From Styela clava (Eukaryota > Chordata > Ascidiacea > Stolidobranchia > Styelidae), in the NCBI RefSeq assembly GCF_964204865.1, contig NC_135259.1, forward strand, positions 17,804,974 to 17,868,973: a stretch of 64,000 bases of DNA, written 5' to 3'. Numbering within the stretch: the stretch's first letter is position 1; each line of letters starts with the position of its first letter. The notes below the pieces were generated by a model. That model worked only from the letters and a program-made list of their open reading frames with translations, had not been told where the DNA came from and did no database searches. Positions 62,501 to 64,000 of this stretch are shown here, one piece after another. The translations under genes were made by a program, and so were the position numbers.

Positions 62501-63945
62501 AATAGGCTTCTGATCCGAGATATGATGAATGCACATGCAAAATTTGAAGCAGATTCAACCCCGCTTTCGTGAGATATCGAAACAAAATCGTGTATCAAAC
62601 AGACAAATACCTATCAACATACTTACTGATCTTAAGATCGATAAGTAATAAGTCATTATAAAGGAGTTAAGGTTACTGATTTCCTGTCTGATTCGCGTCA
62701 GCAATATTACATATCTGAGTGGCGATTTTGAAATCCACGCTTTTTATACGATTTGCACTGTGCGTCAAAGCTGGATGGTTTTGTTACTTCTCTCATATCG
62801 GACGAACACGGAAATAATAGATAAGACCGATATTAACTCGTTTAGTACAAGATTTGAACAGATAGTATCTCAAGCCCATATAGGCAGACCAGCAGGCATA
62901 GGCAACAAATTTTATAGTGTTGTATATATGCCACACTCAATCAACTTAAATAAACTAAATGTTTGTAAAAATAAAATAAATCATACTCATAATCATTGTC
63001 TCTAGACTGAAGTTCAAGTCATAATGTGAGTCACAGCCACAGTACAATCTGACTGTGTATCTGTTTCCAGGTATGCCACTTCGGTAGGCATAGTTGTCAT
63101 TTTTAAGTAATATCTCAGAAGAAACACCAGTTAGGTTGTTTTCAATTTGAAGCTTGAAGCAGTTCGCCCCATATGGTTTTTCCCATTTCATATTAGCACA
63201 TTGAGAAGGATTATTTTCATCTGGCATAATTGTGAAGTAGCTTGGCTTTGACCACACTGTAAAATAATGATGATACCTTTGCATTAATTCTCAGGAAAGT
63301 TTCTAAAAAATAGAAATAAAAGAGCTTACTTATTCGATAGTTCTTCGATTTTGAAGTTTTGCCAATTGCTTTTTCTCTAATTGCTGTCACGGTACAGTAG
63401 CATAGTGACCCTGGTTTGGCTATTCCTTCAAACCTAAATTCAGTTTTGTCTGTTTCCTCTGTAGCAAGTTTTTCCTGCCCTCCAAACAATTTAACAACAT
63501 ATTTTTCTGGTTTGTGTTTCAGTGGTTCCCACTTGATCTCAACAAATCTCACAGGATCTTGACAATCGTCTTCAAGCAATTTCACGTCACTCGGTGCTAA
63601 AAGTTAAAATAAATGTACCTTCTTAAAATAATTAAACTGTATTCTATATTAGATTAGTTCTAGACAACATACCCAAATTAATTTCACATTCATTCGACCA
63701 GTCCCCTTTCACTGTTCCACAAATACTCCTGACTGCCACTTTGTATTTGCTTCCGGGGCATTGACATATATACTGGCATAAAGTTGTATCGAATATCAAT
63801 ATGTTTTCTAGTTTATTTTCATCAGCACAGCAGATCCTAAGTTCATATTTTTCACATCTTTCTTGAGCTCGCCTTTCTATTTGAATTTCTGTGCTCGGAT
63901 TCTCATCATTCAAATTTACAACAGGAACTTTGCCTTTCTCTGGCC
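59513..63945 (-). CDS. FN3-array protein, 3' part of a third paralogue (5' end outside window)
   Basis: Exons seen: 63945-63673, 63596-63330, 63256-62987, 60970-60698, 60278-60015, 59778-59513. Each is one FN3 domain, all phase 1, and together they read open for 537 codons to a stop at 59513-59515. The first exon starts with a splice acceptor (ATAG|GGCCAGAG), so the gene continues past the window. Domain types run II, I, II, II, I, II; a type-I exon appears to be missing in the 2 kb intron that carries a transposon. The last domain ends GKESKFAFQ and stop, with AATAAA overlapping the stop. A GAAA|GTAAAT donor-like site just before the stop leaves the alternative that this exon splices on. Confidence 0.7.
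61794..62646. mobile_element. Inverted-repeat element inside an FN3 intron
   Basis: Ends ACTTATCGATCG and inverted ACTTATCGATCTTAAG, 853 bp, AT-rich interior without a transposase. Repeats within it ('aattctgcaaa.ccgaactgg' three times, 'gtatccttcgctctgactca' twice). A 251-bp relative lies at 24582-24832. It enlarges the intron between FN3 exons 62987 and 60970. Confidence 0.65.
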
Positions 63946-64000
63946 CTATAAAAAATAATATGTCAGATGTATTATGCATTGCTATTCAAATAATCTTCAG

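Overview
The window is AT-rich eukaryotic (metazoan) DNA: multi-exon genes with GT/AG introns, metazoan domains (IGFBP-type, fibrinogen-related, fibronectin type III, NACHT-like NTPase), a LINE, and many hAT-type DNA transposons. An invertebrate, plausibly a marine deuterostome such as an ascidian, fits best. That is an inference from gene content and repeat load, not a proven identity.

Layout. 1-3.6 kb is repeat-rich, with a 1.85 kb terminal-inverted-repeat element. 3.7-6.5 kb (+) is a six-exon gene for a secreted IGFBP-domain plus fibrinogen-related-domain (FReD) protein of 365 aa. 6.6-36.9 kb is a repeat-dominated stretch. It holds a decayed second copy of the FReD last exon (10.9-13.9 kb, minus) split by a hAT-like insertion with an 8-bp target-site duplication, a CR1/Jockey-like LINE (14.5-17.9 kb, minus), a full-length-looking hAT transposase copy with one in-frame stop (27.1-29.8 kb, minus), inverted and tandem segmental repeats, and many small foldback elements. 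I see no host gene there that I can defend.

36.9-64 kb (minus) is the main feature: a tandem cluster of fibronectin type III (FN3) genes read right to left. Nearly every FN3 domain is one exon of 240-291 nt with phase-1 introns on both sides, and two FN3 subtypes alternate. The most complete gene (51638 to 36949) joins in frame over 16 exons to about 1794 aa: a short N-terminus, 14 FN3 domains, then one 1.6 kb exon encoding a NACHT/STAND-like P-loop NTPase with an NLR-like helical tail. I see no signal peptide, transmembrane segment or LRR. Upstream of it are a shorter paralogue (57423 to 54272, 382 aa, 4 FN3, no NTPase) and the 3' part of a third (beyond the window edge to 59513, 6 FN3 seen).

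How they may work together: an FN3-array/NACHT protein without signal peptide would be expected in the cytosol, with the FN3 array in the place where repeats sense ligand in other STAND proteins. The NTPase-less neighbours could be decoys, partners or decayed duplicates. A recent in-frame duplication of a two-FN3 unit and duplicated flanking DNA show the cluster expanding at several scales. The IGFBP-FReD gene is a secreted lectin-like candidate about 30 kb away; no functional link to the cluster is shown.
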